A stretch of DNA of 64,000 nt from Prochlorococcus marinus. Its GTDB lineage: Bacteria > Cyanobacteriota > Cyanobacteriia > PCC-6307 > Cyanobiaceae. The position numbers were made by a program, and so were the translations under genes. This document shows, piece after piece, positions 9,675-19,928 of the stretch. Under the pieces are notes generated by a model, which saw nothing but the letters and a program-made list of their open reading frames with translations, was not told where the DNA came from and ran no database searches. Each line of letters begins with the position of its first letter. Position 1 is the stretch's first letter. The stretch is taken from the NCBI RefSeq assembly GCF_001180245.1, contig NZ_CVSV01000116.1:1-64000 (forward strand), given 5' to 3'.

Positions 9675-10588
9675 TTTTTTAGATAATAATTAAATATTAA
9701 TCCTGTGATTAAACCAATTCCATTAAGAGTTTGAAATTTTATTGCGACGAATTTGCAATTTTTTATTGCAGAAGGTTTTGCATACGAAGACTTTAATAAA
9801 TTTATAAGTCTTATTGCTTGAGGGAAACTAAGCAAATAAAGGATGCAAAACACTGGAATAAATCCATAAACTATTGTGAAAAGTTGAAAAATATATATTG
9901 TAAAAATTATCCAAGGCACAAATTGAGAACCTTTTTTTGCCCCTAAGCGAACTAAAGGTGAATTTTTCCCATGCTTTTTATCTTCAGAAATTTGATGAAA
10001 ATGAGAACAAAATAATACAAGAGTTGTTGCCAAGGAAGGTCCTGAACCAAGTAATAAAGAAACTTTCCATGGAATATCTTCGAAGTAAATATTAGACGGA
10101 TTTAACGCAATTAAGACTGCAGAGTACGCAAAAGGTCCAAATGCAAGCCAGCATAATGGTTCTCCTAAACCTTGATAGCCCAATCTAAAAGGAGGACCTT
10201 GATATAAATATCCTAAGAAGCAGCAAGCTGCCACCAAAATAAAAATGTTTATACTTGTTGATACTGAAATAATTAAAATTATTAATAAACCAATAACTAA
10301 AGATGTATATGCAATAAATGAAATTATTTTTTTATTTTTTACAAGATTTAGTATTGAATGGAATTTAAATTCATCGATTCCTGTTTCTGCGTCGTATAAA
10401 TCATTAGTTAGATTTTCCCAAAGTAATATCAAAATTGCAGCCAAAGTAAATGAAATCAAATTATAAATTTTTACCTCTTCATATTGATTGAGTAAGTAAG
10501 CCCCTGTTATTAAAACTGGAAGTATGGCAACAGAATAAAGAGGCCATTTTATTGCTTTTTTCCATAATTTTTTTTTATCTTCGTCCAT
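9671..10588 (-). CDS. menA: 1,4-dihydroxy-2-naphthoate phytyltransferase
   Basis: UbiA-family membrane prenyltransferase that attaches the phytyl chain to DHNA to make demethylphylloquinone for photosystem I. It has the first Asp-rich motif as NDLYDAETGID (about residue 60), the second region HFHQISEDKKHGKNS, and about eight hydrophobic membrane spans. The length of 305 residues fits. It is the first gene of the menA-menC-menE operon and diverges from menF, the intervening 101 bases presumably holding both promoters. Confidence 0.92.
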   Translation of the reverse strand: MDEDKKKLWKKAIKWPLYSVAILPVLITGAYLLNQYEEVKIYNLISFTLAAILILLWENLTNDLYDAETGIDEFKFHSILNLVKNKKIISFIAYTSLVIGLLIILIISVSTSINIFILVAACCFLGYLYQGPPFRLGYQGLGEPLCWLAFGPFAYSAVLIALNPSNIYFEDIPWKVSLLLGSGPSLATTLVLFCSHFHQISEDKKHGKNSPLVRLGAKKGSQFVPWIIFTIYIFQLFTIVYGFIPVFCILYLLSFPQAIRLINLLKSSYAKPSAIKNCKFVAIKFQTLNGIGLITGLIFNYYLKK

Positions 10589-10689
10589 TTTTAATTAACA
10601 CGCAAAATTAGATAATTATTGAATGTAGTTTATAAATTGAGTTACATTTTTTACTTTATTGCATCATTTTTAGTTATTTTCAATAAGTA

Positions 10690-12102
10690 ATGAAAAATGA
10701 TTTAAACTTAACAGATTTTTTAAAAGATGTATTTTCCTCTTTCGATAAGAAAGTTGAAAATTCTGGTTTAGTAAGTATTTGTTTTGAGATTCCTTGTATT
10801 GATTTATTTCAAGTTTATGAATTGTTAATAAATCAATATCCGTTTTCTTCTTTTTGGGAGGAATCTGATGGCATTTCATATATAGCTTTCGAGAAGTGTA
10901 AATATGTTACTCTGGATGGCCCAAAAAGATTTGAGGTAGCAAAAGAGTTTAATTCTGAGAATTTTAAAAATTTAATTAACTTAACTAATGAATCGCATAA
11001 TTCTGCACTTTCAAAAATTATTTATTTATTTTCTTTCTCTGAAAATTTGAATAATAAGAATTTACCTTCAGATATCCCTAGTTTGGAAGCCATTTTGCCA
11101 AAAATATTAATTACTAAAAGTGGCAAGAATTGCTGGTTAAGAATCAATGGTCATGTTGAAGGTAAATCATCATTAAGAACATTAATTGAAGAAATATGGA
11201 CAATTAGAAATCAAGTTATTAATTCTGGCTCAGAATTAATAAAATCATCTGGCTTAAAAACTAGTTTTGATTCCCCTTTTATTGATGATTTCTCACGCTC
11301 CTTAGAAACTTCTAAAACAAACATGAAAAAAGTAGTAAATAGAGGAATTCAATTAGTAGAGAAAGATATCCTCGAAAAGATAGTTTTAGCTAATAGGATT
11401 AAAATAAAACTTAAAAATAAATTAAATTTAGTAGAAATTTTAAAAAGATTTAAAAAGAAGCAACCAAATACATGTAGATACGTTTGGAAAAGGAATAGTA
11501 AGGATATTTTGTTTGGAGCATCTCCAGAAAAATTATTTTCTTTCTCTAAACCTAATTTAACTTTAGAGGCTCTTGCTGGAACTATCTCTACTAATTCAAA
11601 TTTTAAGAAACTCTTAAAAAGTACTAAAGACTTAAAGGAACATAATTATGTAATACAACATTTGATTAAATCTTTAGAAGTTTCAAAAATAACAAACTTT
11701 AAAAAAAGTGATATCAAGGTAAATTCATTTGGAGATATTTCTCATTTGCAAACACTCATTTTCTCTAAAGTTGAAAATATTTGTCCTTTTGAATTGCTTA
11801 AAAACTTACATCCATCTCCAGCTGTTTGTGGATACCCAAAAAATGAAGCATTGGATTGGATAAACACTCTTGAGTCTTTCCCTAGAGGAAATTATGCTTC
11901 TCCAATGGGTTGGGTGGATTCATCAGGCAATGCTTCATTTCTTTTGGCAATAAGAGGCGCAAGATGTATTGAAGAAAATATTGAATTTACTGCAGGTTCA
12001 GGTATAGTTTCTGGCTCCGTTTTAGAGAAAGAAATAGATGAGATTAAATTAAAATTTGAATCTATAGTAAAACAGATATTTTGCGCTAAAAATCCTAGAT
12101 AA
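10690..12102 (+). CDS. menF: isochorismate synthase
   Basis: Chorismate-utilising enzyme that makes isochorismate, the first step to phylloquinone. Conserved chorismate-binding segments are [51 protein letters not shown] and the C-terminal [11 protein letters not shown]. The length of 470 residues matches menF-type enzymes. Its divergent position beside menA-menC-menE favours isochorismate synthase over anthranilate or aminodeoxychorismate synthase. Its 3' end overlaps the convergent gshB by 8 bases. Confidence 0.91.
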   Translation: MKNDLNLTDFLKDVFSSFDKKVENSGLVSICFEIPCIDLFQVYELLINQYPFSSFWEESDGISYIAFEKCKYVTLDGPKRFEVAKEFNSENFKNLINLTNESHNSALSKIIYLFSFSENLNNKNLPSDIPSLEAILPKILITKSGKNCWLRINGHVEGKSSLRTLIEEIWTIRNQVINSGSELIKSSGLKTSFDSPFIDDFSRSLETSKTNMKKVVNRGIQLVEKDILEKIVLANRIKIKLKNKLNLVEILKRFKKKQPNTCRYVWKRNSKDILFGASPEKLFSFSKPNLTLEALAGTISTNSNFKKLLKSTKDLKEHNYVIQHLIKSLEVSKITNFKKSDIKVNSFGDISHLQTLIFSKVENICPFELLKNLHPSPAVCGYPKNEALDWINTLESFPRGNYASPMGWVDSSGNASFLLAIRGARCIEENIEFTAGSGIVSGSVLEKEIDEIKLKFESIVKQIFCAKNPR

Positions 12103-13018
12103 TTTCTACTAATTTTTCAATAACTTCCTCTGAAACATTTTTATTGGATAAATTTTCTATTTCTCTTAAACCTGTTGGACTGGTTACATTAATTTCGCTA
12201 AGCATTCCATTTATTACATCAATACCTACAAAAAATAAACCCTCATCTTTGAAGTGTTGAGATAATTCTGAGCAGATACTTTTTTCTTTTTCTGTTAATA
12301 ATGTGGGTTCAGCCTTGCCTCCCATCGCTAAATTACTCCTAAAATCGCCTCCTTGAGGAATCCTATTTATTGATCCAATTGCTTCTCCGTTTACGATAAT
12401 TATTCTTTTATCACCCTCTATGACTTCAGGAATAAATTTTTGCATCATAACGGGTAATTCTTCTTGAGAAGTGATTAATTCAATGATTGATTTGATTCCT
12501 GGAGAATTTTTATTTATCCTTATAACACCTTGACCACCTTTTCCTCCAAGAGGTTTTATGACTACTTCATTATTTATTTTTGCAAAATTAATAAGATCTT
12601 TTACCTTACTCGCAACTATTGTAGGTGCCATTAAGTGGCTGTATCTTAAAGCACCTAGCTTTTCATTCCACGCTCTTAATGATGAGGGTTTGTTAATTAC
12701 TTTTACTCCTTTTCTTTCGGCAACTTCTAAAAGATGGGTTGCATATAAATAAGCCTCATTTACAGGAGGATCTTTTCTCATCCAAATGCAATTAAATTCG
12801 GCGAGAGGTATGCAATCATTCTCTTTGAAAGAAATCCACGGAATTACTTCAACTTTTACGGAAGATGCCCATACTTCATCACCTCTAGCTTCCAGGTCTT
12901 GAGGAGTACAACTCCAGATTTCAATATTTTTTTTTGATGATGCTTGCATTAAAGCAGCAGTTGAATCTTTTAAGGGATTTATATTTTTAATTGGATCTAT
13001 TACGAATAGAAATTTCAT
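12095..13018 (-). CDS. gshB: glutathione synthetase
   Basis: ATP-grasp ligase that joins gamma-glutamylcysteine and glycine. It starts [20 protein letters not shown] as in bacterial GshB, followed by [16 protein letters not shown], the ATP-grasp loop [11 protein letters not shown] and [20 protein letters not shown] near the C-terminal half. The length of 307 residues is normal. A glutaredoxin gene lies 5 bases upstream on the same strand, so synthesis of glutathione and a glutathione-using enzyme form one transcription unit. Confidence 0.95.
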   Translation of the reverse strand: MKFLFVIDPIKNINPLKDSTAALMQASSKKNIEIWSCTPQDLEARGDEVWASSVKVEVIPWISFKENDCIPLAEFNCIWMRKDPPVNEAYLYATHLLEVAERKGVKVINKPSSLRAWNEKLGALRYSHLMAPTIVASKVKDLINFAKINNEVVIKPLGGKGGQGVIRINKNSPGIKSIIELITSQEELPVMMQKFIPEVIEGDKRIIIVNGEAIGSINRIPQGGDFRSNLAMGGKAEPTLLTEKEKSICSELSQHFKDEGLFFVGIDVINGMLSEINVTSPTGLREIENLSNKNVSEEVIEKLVEII

Positions 13019-13023
13019 AAGAT

Positions 13024-13278
13024 CTAGTTTAATAATGCTTCTAATTTATTTTCATTTTCTAATGCGTAGAGATCATCGCAGCCTCCGATACCCTCATTAT
13101 CTATAAATATTTGTGGTAATGTTCTTCTACCATCAGCTCTTTCAATCATCAATGCTCTGGCATCTTCGTCGCCATCTATTTTATATTCTGTAAAATTTAC
13201 ATTTTTTTTCTTGAGTAGTGATTTTGCTCGAATACAGAATGGGCAATATTGCCAAGTATAAATTTCAACTTTGGACAT
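13024..13278 (-). CDS. grxC: glutaredoxin (Grx3-type)
   Basis: Dithiol glutaredoxin of 84 residues. The active site is CPFC in [11 protein letters not shown] (about residues 12-15), where the more usual motif is CPYC. Glutathione-site elements RTLPQIFID and [10 protein letters not shown] are intact. It is first in a two-gene unit with gshB. It is divergent from prfB; the 76 bases between them hold no other gene. Confidence 0.93.
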   Translation of the reverse strand: MSKVEIYTWQYCPFCIRAKSLLKKKNVNFTEYKIDGDEDARALMIERADGRRTLPQIFIDNEGIGGCDDLYALENENKLEALLN

Positions 13279-13354
13279 TTTTTTAAAATAATACTTAGTT
13301 TATACTATTAAACAAAAGTGCTTGTTAGATTATAAATAACGATTAAATTCTATT

Positions 13355-14477
13355 TTGATAGATATTACAGACTTCAAAAAAGATCTTTCGGAACTAACAG
13401 AGCGCCTGGGTAATGCTCAGGATTGTCTTTGACGTTCCAAGATTAAAAGCGAAAAGGAAAGAGTTAGAGCAAATTTCTGCTCAGCCTGAATTTTGGGAAA
13501 ATCAAGAAGAAGCTAAAAAGCAAATGTTAATTCTTGATGATGTCAAAGCACAACTCGAATTGTTAGATAAATGGAAAACTTTTATTTCTGATGCTAATGC
13601 CTCTCTTGAGCTTTATTCTCTAGAACCCGAAGAGGAAATGATTTTAGAATCGCAGCTGGGATTAAAGAAATTAAGAGAGAATTTGGATAAATGGGAATTT
13701 GAAAGATTGTTATGTGGTGAATACGATAAGGAAGGAGCAGTAGTTTCTATTAACGCAGGTGCGGGTGGAACAGATGCGCAGGATTGGGTAGAGATATTAT
13801 TAAGAATGTACTCAAGATGGGCCGATAATAATCAAATGAGCCTTGTCATTAATGAATTATCTCAAGGAGAAGAAGCAGGTATTAAAAGTGTAACGTTCGA
13901 AATTGATGGAAAATATGCATATGGCTATCTGCAACATGAAAAAGGAACTCATAGATTAGTAAGAATTTCTCCTTTCAATGCCAATGGCAAAAGACAAACC
14001 AGCTTTGCTGGGGTAGAGGTTATGCCAAAATTAGATGATAATATTTCACTTGATATACCTGAAAAAGATTTAGAAATCACAACAAGTAGATCCGGTGGAG
14101 CTGGAGGACAAAATGTTAATAAAGTAGAAACAGCAGTGAGAATTGTTCATTTGCCTTCAGGGATTTCAGTAAGATGTACTCAAGAAAGATCTCAATTACA
14201 AAATAAAGAAAAAGCTATGTTACTTTTAAAGTCTAAACTATTAGTGATTGCTAAAGAACAACGAGCTGCTGAAGTCGCTGATATTAAAGGTGATATTGTG
14301 GAAGCTGCATGGGGCAATCAAATAAGAAATTATGTTTTCCATCCCTATCAAATGGTAAAAGATCTTAGGACTATGCAGGAGACTAACGAGTTAGATAGTG
14401 TTTTAGATGGTGGACTTGAGCCATTTATTCATGAATTATTACGTATGAATATTTCTTCTAATGAATCTTTTGAATAA
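13355..14477 (+). CDS. prfB: peptide chain release factor 2 (programmed +1 frameshift)
   Basis: Recognises UGA and UAA stop codons and triggers peptide release. The gene is in two frames. A short first frame starts at a TTG (13355) and reads [20 protein letters not shown] then AQDCL, ending at the in-frame TGA 13430-13432. After a +1 shift at CTTTGAC the second frame continues [13 protein letters not shown] to 14477. The main part has the GGQ peptidyl-hydrolysis motif in [17 protein letters not shown] and the family core [18 protein letters not shown]. Annotating only the second frame from an internal ATG (13413) would drop the true N-terminus. No clear Shine-Dalgarno is seen before the TTG; TAA at 13337 limits how far upstream the frame could extend. 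Confidence 0.93.
13427..13433 (+). promoter_or_regulatory. prfB programmed +1 frameshift site
   Basis: The heptamer CTTTGAC, in which a CTT codon is followed by the UGA stop, is the same recoding signal used by E. coli prfB. Low RF2 slows UGA decoding and favours slippage of the CTT-reading tRNA by one base. The frame after the shift continues directly with conserved RF2 sequence. I see no strong Shine-Dalgarno-like stimulator 3-6 bases upstream (the bases are CAGGATTGT, containing only AGGA), unlike the E. coli element. Confidence 0.88.
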
Positions 14478-14480
14478 CTA

Positions 14481-14663
14481 ATGGAAAATAAAAACGAAAT
14501 TTTAGAAAAAAAAGTTTCTCCTCCAAGCTTTATAAAGCTTGCTATGAGAAATATGGTAAGGAAAGGCTCAAAAAGTATTTCTCATTTTTCAATAACCTTT
14601 CTAGTTTTAATTGGGATATTAATACTTGTGGCCACAATAGGTAAGCCCAATATTCCAGTTTAA
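14481..14663 (+). CDS. small single-span membrane protein (DUF3285-like)
   Basis: Sixty-residue protein with a basic amphipathic N-terminal half (FIKLAMRNMVRKGSKS) and one hydrophobic span near residues 38-55 (ITFLVLIGILILVATIG). It resembles the cyanobacterial DUF3285 family, whose function is unknown. It starts 3 bases after prfB and ends 6 bases before ybeY, so it is part of the prfB-ybeY-dgkA run of co-oriented genes. The tight spacing supports it as a real gene. Confidence 0.8.
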   Translation: MENKNEILEKKVSPPSFIKLAMRNMVRKGSKSISHFSITFLVLIGILILVATIGKPNIPV

Positions 14664-14669
14664 GAATGT

Positions 14670-15209
14670 ATGAAAGAAAAAATTATTTCTGAAATAAATT
14701 TAGATTTGGTTTTTCAATGTAATGATTTCTCTCAATTTTCAAATAAGTTAAAAGATACTAAAACTTATCTTATTTTTGAATCTATTTTTTGGGAGAAAGT
14801 TTTTTTATCTTGGATAAATACTATATTTAAAAAAGAGGATTATGAATTACCAAATTATATTTTTGAAAAAAAATCTTTTTCATTAGGCTTACAGATAATA
14901 TCTAATCAAGAAATTGCTTCTTTGAATAAGAAATGGATGCAAAAAAATGGTCCAACTGATGTTCTATCTTTTCCAATTATTTCTGATGAATCTCTAAATA
15001 ATTTAGATCATATAGAGTTGGGAGATATTTTTATATCATTAGAGATGGCACTTGAGCAATCTTATGAATATAAACATTCAATCTATAGAGAGATGATCTG
15101 GTTGGCTAGTCATGGATTTTTACATCTTTTGGGATGGGAACATAATAATGAGCATGATTTAGAAAATATGTTAAATTTCCAAGAATATTTAATTACTCGA
15201 TTAGATTAA
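14670..15209 (+). CDS. ybeY: endoribonuclease / rRNA maturation factor YbeY
   Basis: Zn-dependent single-strand endoribonuclease for 16S rRNA 3' maturation and ribosome quality control. The zinc site appears as [14 protein letters not shown] near residues 147-160 (HGxLHLxGxxH form). The upstream [18 protein letters not shown] segment is the usual family core. The length is 179 residues; the N-terminal ~50 residues are not conserved in the family. It sits between the DUF3285-like gene and dgkA with 6-base gaps. Confidence 0.92.
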   Translation: MKEKIISEINLDLVFQCNDFSQFSNKLKDTKTYLIFESIFWEKVFLSWINTIFKKEDYELPNYIFEKKSFSLGLQIISNQEIASLNKKWMQKNGPTDVLSFPIISDESLNNLDHIELGDIFISLEMALEQSYEYKHSIYREMIWLASHGFLHLLGWEHNNEHDLENMLNFQEYLITRLD

Positions 15210-15215
15210 AACTCA

Positions 15216-15626
15216 ATGGAAAAAAAAATAAACTATTTAGAAAATAGAAAAGAATCATACAAAACTTCTAGTAATGTATTTATAAGTTTTAAGTATGCTT
15301 TCAGTGGTATTAGTTATGTATTAAAAACTTCAAGAAATTTTAAAATTCAATTAATTTTTGCAGTTATAAGTTTAATAATTGGTTTTTTACTCAAAATTAG
15401 TCTAAGTAATTATGTTATTTTGATTGCAACAATAATGTCTGTTTTAATATTAGAAATATTGAACACATCTATTGAATCAATCGTTGATTTAGTAGTTAAA
15501 AAAGAATTTAGTATTTTGGCTAAAATTTCAAAAGATACTTCTGCAGGAGCAGTATTATTAGCTTCCATTAATTCTGTTATTATTGCTGTATATATCTTTG
15601 TTCCTAAAATAAAGTTGTTATTTTAA
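15216..15626 (+). CDS. dgkA: diacylglycerol kinase (DgkA family)
   Basis: Small integral-membrane lipid kinase. It has the DgkA core EILNTSIESIVDLV (catalytic Glu/Asn region, about residues 85-98) and KDTSAGAVLLASI, with three hydrophobic spans. The 136 residues match the family. In Gram-positives close relatives act on undecaprenol, so the substrate could be undecaprenol or diacylglycerol. It follows ybeY, the same order as in many bacteria. Confidence 0.9.
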   Translation: MEKKINYLENRKESYKTSSNVFISFKYAFSGISYVLKTSRNFKIQLIFAVISLIIGFLLKISLSNYVILIATIMSVLILEILNTSIESIVDLVVKKEFSILAKISKDTSAGAVLLASINSVIIAVYIFVPKIKLLF

Positions 15627-15638
15627 ATCCATATAAAT

Positions 15639-16235
15639 ATGTTTCTTGTTATTGATAATTACGATAGTTTTACTTATAACCTTGTTCAATATTTAGGAGA
15701 ACTTTCAGTTGATCATGAAATAACTAAGGAATTAATAGTTAAAAGAAATGATGAAATTACTCTAGAAGAAATTATCAAACTAAATCCTGGTGGAATTCTC
15801 TTATCTCCAGGTCCAGGTAATCCAGATCAATCTGGAATTTGTCTGCCAATTCTAAAAAAATTATCTAAAAATATTCCGACCTTGGGAGTTTGTTTAGGTC
15901 ATCAAGCTTTGGCCCAAGCTTTTGGAGGTAAGGTTATAGTTGGGAAAGAACTTATGCATGGTAAGACATCCAAAATATTTCATAATCAAAAAGGATTGTT
16001 TAAAGATATCGAGACTCCATTTGTGGCTACTAGATATCATAGTCTTATAGTTGATTCAAGTTCTTTACCATCTTGTTTCGACATAACTGCGACTTTAGAA
16101 GACTCAACAATTATGGCTATCTCTCATAAAGAATATAAACATTTACATGGGGTACAGTTCCATCCTGAAAGTGTGTTGACGCAATTTGGTCATAAATTAA
16201 TTAGTAATTTTCTAAAAATGGCTGAACAAAAGTAA
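15639..16235 (+). CDS. anthranilate/aminodeoxychorismate synthase glutamine amidotransferase
   Basis: Class I glutamine amidotransferase of 198 residues (TrpG/PabA). The triad is visible: nucleophile Cys in LGVCLGHQALAQAFGG, and His and Glu in GVQFHPESV. LLSPGPGNPDQSG forms the oxyanion region. It supplies ammonia to chorismate-binding partners for anthranilate and/or p-aminobenzoate. No trpE or pabB lies alongside, so a single amphibolic subunit serving both is plausible but not shown here. Confidence 0.9.
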   Translation: MFLVIDNYDSFTYNLVQYLGELSVDHEITKELIVKRNDEITLEEIIKLNPGGILLSPGPGNPDQSGICLPILKKLSKNIPTLGVCLGHQALAQAFGGKVIVGKELMHGKTSKIFHNQKGLFKDIETPFVATRYHSLIVDSSSLPSCFDITATLEDSTIMAISHKEYKHLHGVQFHPESVLTQFGHKLISNFLKMAEQK

Positions 16236-16255
16236 AATAAAAAAAAATTAATATT

Positions 16256-16981
16256 ATGATTTCTCAAATTAAAAACTTTTTATTTTTGATATTAGTTAGC
16301 TCTTTTTTACCTACCTCATTATTGGCAAGGAACTTAGGAATAAAAAGTTTGGGACATAGTAGTTTTGTAATTACTAGTGCAGATAAATCTATTCTTATAA
16401 ATCCCTTTAAAGCAATAGGTTGTGCAAGTAATTTAAAGGAGCCAAAAGAAGTCAACGTAGATTTTATTTTGGCTAGTTCTAGGCTTCCAGATGAAGGATA
16501 TAACCCTAATAATCAATTAATGTTCGTTGACCCAGGAATCTATCAATTTGAGGATATTTTATTAAATGGAATTTCTGTACCACATGACAGAGTATATGGA
16601 AGAAGATTTGGGATGGCAACTGTTTGGAGTTGGGAGCAGAATGATCTTAAAATTGTTCATATGGGAGGAGCTGCTGGTGATATTGATATAAACAGTCAAA
16701 TTATTTTGTCTAGTCCAGATATATTGTTTATTTCAATTGGAGGAGGAATAAAATCTTACAATGGTAAAGAAGCATCAAAAATAGTTAAGCTTCTAAAACC
16801 TAATGTAGTTATTCCTGTTCACTTTGAACGCGGCAAAAAAATTAATAAAGAATGTGATTTATCAAATGCTGATTTATTTATCGAAAATATGAAAGATTTT
16901 AAAGTAAAATATGTTGGAAAAGATTTTCAAATAAAACCTAAAAGAATCGATCAAAATACAATTTATATTTTCAGTAATTAA
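16256..16981 (+). CDS. secreted metallo-beta-lactamase-fold hydrolase
   Basis: 241 residues with an N-terminal hydrophobic segment that looks like a signal peptide (about residues 1-24, ending LLARN). The body has the fold of UPF0173-type metal-dependent hydrolases: SLGHSSFVITSADKSILINPF near residue 31, then GISVPHDRVYGRR, IVHMGGAAGDI and VVIPVHFERG. The family's first THxxxDH motif is not obvious, so metal binding may be incomplete. Its substrate is unknown. It is the last gene of the prfB-led run and overlaps the convergent aminotransferase gene by 4 bases. Confidence 0.75.
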   Translation: MISQIKNFLFLILVSSFLPTSLLARNLGIKSLGHSSFVITSADKSILINPFKAIGCASNLKEPKEVNVDFILASSRLPDEGYNPNNQLMFVDPGIYQFEDILLNGISVPHDRVYGRRFGMATVWSWEQNDLKIVHMGGAAGDIDINSQIILSSPDILFISIGGGIKSYNGKEASKIVKLLKPNVVIPVHFERGKKINKECDLSNADLFIENMKDFKVKYVGKDFQIKPKRIDQNTIYIFSN

Positions 16982-18087
16982 TTTTTTAAATCTAATATCT
17001 TGTAATTGTCCCAGAAAAAAATCATTTGTTCTTTAGTTCCAATACTAACCCTTATAGAGTTACCGATATCTTTTTTGTTTTCCATACTTCTAATAAGAAT
17101 ACCTTTTTCTCTCATCTGTTGTATTAAGATTTTAGGATCTTTTTTTGGCCAAATTAAGAAATAATTACCTCCACTAAAGTGAGTTCTGATTTTTGTTGAT
17201 TTAAATTTATTTAAAATCCATTCCCTCGCCTTTTTTACTTCTAAAACATAATTATCAATATATGATTTGTCTTTAAGTGCTGCTAATGCAGCTGTTATAG
17301 CAAAGCTGTTGACATCATATGGTCCTGTAACTTTATTAATGTACTGAATTAAACTTTTATTGCCAAAAGTAAAACCTATTCTTAAACCTGCTAGACCTGC
17401 AGTTTTTGAAAGAGATTGGATTATTAGTATATTTTTATTCTTTTCAAAATCTATCGATTCAAGAAGACTATCTCCATTAAATTTTTCATATAGTTCATCA
17501 ACAACTATTAATGAATCATCATTGATATTGGCTAAATTAATTATTTCATGAGAGCTTAGAACAGTTCCTGTTGGATTATTTGGATTACAAATAAATATTA
17601 GCTTTGGATTATGCTTTATTATTTTTCCCCTAAATTCTTCAATGGGGAATAGAAAATTTTCTCCAATGTAAGAACAACTTATTTTTTTCATTCCTCGGAT
17701 TTCTGCACAAGGAGAATAGTAACCAAAAGTTGGATTTGTGGTTAGAAATATCTGATCTTTTTCTCCAAAGCAATTGAAAATTGCATTTATTGCTGCATCT
17801 GCTCCATTGAAAATTCCGATTTCATCATTACCAAATTTTCTTGAATCAAGATATTTATCACATAAAAAATTTTTTAAAAAATTATATTCTGGATAAATTG
17901 ATATCTCATCTAATTTTATCGCTTGTAATGCCTCTAAAACCTTAGGACTTGGGCCTAAAGTATTTTCATTAAAGTCTAAGCGGAGTAAATTTCTTCTATT
18001 TTCTAAAGGTGCAGAGTAAGACTGCATATTTATTATTTCTTCTCTTGGTTTTGGGAAAAGATTATTTAATGGATCAAAATCATTCAT
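16978..18087 (-). CDS. hisC: class I/II aminotransferase, probable histidinol-phosphate aminotransferase
   Basis: PLP aminotransferase of 369 residues. It has the LRLDFNENTLGPSP N-terminus, FICNPNNPTGTVLS (cofactor/substrate site), DELYEKF and the PLP lysine in IQSLSKTAGLAGLRIGF. These fit HisC, which makes histidinol phosphate from imidazole acetol phosphate. No other his gene is nearby, and a relative with another substrate cannot be excluded. Its start shares one base with the argS stop (TAATG), so the two are translationally coupled. Confidence 0.8.
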   Translation of the reverse strand: MNDFDPLNNLFPKPREEIINMQSYSAPLENRRNLLRLDFNENTLGPSPKVLEALQAIKLDEISIYPEYNFLKNFLCDKYLDSRKFGNDEIGIFNGADAAINAIFNCFGEKDQIFLTTNPTFGYYSPCAEIRGMKKISCSYIGENFLFPIEEFRGKIIKHNPKLIFICNPNNPTGTVLSSHEIINLANINDDSLIVVDELYEKFNGDSLLESIDFEKNKNILIIQSLSKTAGLAGLRIGFTFGNKSLIQYINKVTGPYDVNSFAITAALAALKDKSYIDNYVLEVKKAREWILNKFKSTKIRTHFSGGNYFLIWPKKDPKILIQQMREKGILIRSMENKKDIGNSIRVSIGTKEQMIFFWDNYKILDLKN

Positions 18088-19901
18088 TACATTCTTTCTA
18101 AAGTTTCAATTCCTAAAAGCTCTAAGCTTAATTTTAGTGTTTTTGCAGTTAGGTCACATAAATTAAGCCTAGAGATTTTTATATTTTTTTCTTCTTTGAG
18201 GATTGGAACTTGATCATAGAATCTATTAAAAGTCTGACATAGCTCGAACAGATAATTGCATAATCTATTTGGCATTAAGTCTTTTTCAATAGAAATTATG
18301 ACTTCATCGAACCTAAGTAATTTTCTAATAAGTTTCCACTCAGATTTATGTTCATAATTTACATACTGAAAATCTTTAGATTCATAAACAAAATCATTTT
18401 TTCTTTTAATTCCTAAAATTCTTACAAGTGTATATAACAAATAAGGCGCAGTATTACCATTAAGGGAAAGCATTTTATCAAAACTAAATTGATAATTAGT
18501 AATCCTATTTTGACTTAAATCTGCATACTTAACAGCTCCTAATCCAATAATTCTTGAAGTATTTGCTATAAACTCTTCGGTCTCATAACGATCTTCATCT
18601 TCTAATCTTTTTAATAAATCTTCTTTTGCTCTTCTAACTGCTTCATTTAATAAATCTTTTAGGCGTATTGTTTCACCTTCTCTTGTCTTTAGTTTTTTGC
18701 CATCAATTCCTTGAACTAACCCAAAAGGGACATGGTCTACTTGACAATTTTCTGGGATCCATTTTGCTTTTTTTGCAACTTGAAAAACTCCAGCAAAATG
18801 ATTTGCTTGCCCATGATCAGTTACATAAATAATTCTTGAAGCATCATCGCCATTAGGAGGTTTATTGAATCTGTATCTTATAGCAGCAAGATCTGTGGTG
18901 GCATAATTAAAACCTCCATCTTTTTTTTGAATAATTAGTGGTAAAGGTTTGCCTTCTTTATTAGTCATCCCATCTAAAAATACACATTTTGCTCCTTGAT
19001 CTTCTACTAATATTTTTTCTAAATTCAAATCATCAATAACTGATTTTAAGAAGGGATTATAAAAAGATTCACCTCTTTCTTCTATTTTTATTTTTAAATT
19101 TTTATAGATTTCATCAAATTCTTTCCTTGATTGATCACATAATAATTTCCAAGCTTTAATCGATTTAATATTTCCACTTTGTAACTTAACTACTTCCTCT
19201 CTAGATCTTTTTTGGAATTCAGATTCGTTATCAAATCTTTTTTTTGATTCTTTATAAAATTCAACTAAATCACTTATCTTGATCTTTCCTATTTCTTCTA
19301 GATCATTTGAATATAAATCTTTTAGCTGAGTAATAAGCATCCCAAATTGTGTTCCCCAATCACCAACATGATTGAGTCTTAATACTTCATAACCTCTTAA
19401 CTCGAAAATTCTAGATATTGAGTCACCTATTATTGTTGATCTTAAATGCCCTACATGCATTTCTTTAGCAATATTAGGGCTAGAAAAATCTACAATAACC
19501 TTATTGGACAAACCACTATCTAAATCTTTTCTGATTAGAGGTATGCCAGCCCTATTGCATTGAATATTTGACTTAATTTCATTTATTAGAACCTCATCTT
19601 TTAATTTTATATTTATAAATCCAGGTCCAGCTATTTCTAGACTCTTACATAATTTTACTATGCTTTTATTTTTATTTAAAAGGTTAATAAAATCATTAGA
19701 AATATCTCTTGGGTTCTTTTTATATATTTTAGATAAACTTAAACAAACATTACATTGATAATCACCAAATTCCTCTTTTGATGATTGTGTAATTAAATTC
19801 TTGCTAAGAATTGCGAATTCTCCTTTTTTATCATTTTTTTCAAGACTATCTAAAAGAGATTGTTCAAATTGTTTTGTTAATTCTTTAAAAATGATTAGCA
19901 T
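18087..19901 (-). CDS. argS: arginyl-tRNA synthetase
   Basis: Class Ia synthetase. The HIGH signature appears as HVGH in [18 protein letters not shown] near residue 125, preceded by the Arg_tRNA_synt_N domain. A KMSKS-like loop is weak ([12 protein letters not shown]), as is common in ArgRS. The C-terminal DALR anticodon-binding domain ends at [12 protein letters not shown]. At 604 residues it is full length. It is coupled to the downstream aminotransferase gene and lies 27 bases downstream of nadC. Confidence 0.96.
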   Translation of the reverse strand: MLIIFKELTKQFEQSLLDSLEKNDKKGEFAILSKNLITQSSKEEFGDYQCNVCLSLSKIYKKNPRDISNDFINLLNKNKSIVKLCKSLEIAGPGFINIKLKDEVLINEIKSNIQCNRAGIPLIRKDLDSGLSNKVIVDFSSPNIAKEMHVGHLRSTIIGDSISRIFELRGYEVLRLNHVGDWGTQFGMLITQLKDLYSNDLEEIGKIKISDLVEFYKESKKRFDNESEFQKRSREEVVKLQSGNIKSIKAWKLLCDQSRKEFDEIYKNLKIKIEERGESFYNPFLKSVIDDLNLEKILVEDQGAKCVFLDGMTNKEGKPLPLIIQKKDGGFNYATTDLAAIRYRFNKPPNGDDASRIIYVTDHGQANHFAGVFQVAKKAKWIPENCQVDHVPFGLVQGIDGKKLKTREGETIRLKDLLNEAVRRAKEDLLKRLEDEDRYETEEFIANTSRIIGLGAVKYADLSQNRITNYQFSFDKMLSLNGNTAPYLLYTLVRILGIKRKNDFVYESKDFQYVNYEHKSEWKLIRKLLRFDEVIISIEKDLMPNRLCNYLFELCQTFNRFYDQVPILKEEKNIKISRLNLCDLTAKTLKLSLELLGIETLERM

Positions 19902-19928
19902 TAATTATTCAATTATTTATCTATATGA

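Noticed and set aside
13413-13433. Internal ATG (13413) as start of prfB
   Set aside because: The preceding frame encodes the conserved RF2 N-terminus, and CTTTGAC is the classic shift site, so the programmed frameshift explains both frames better.
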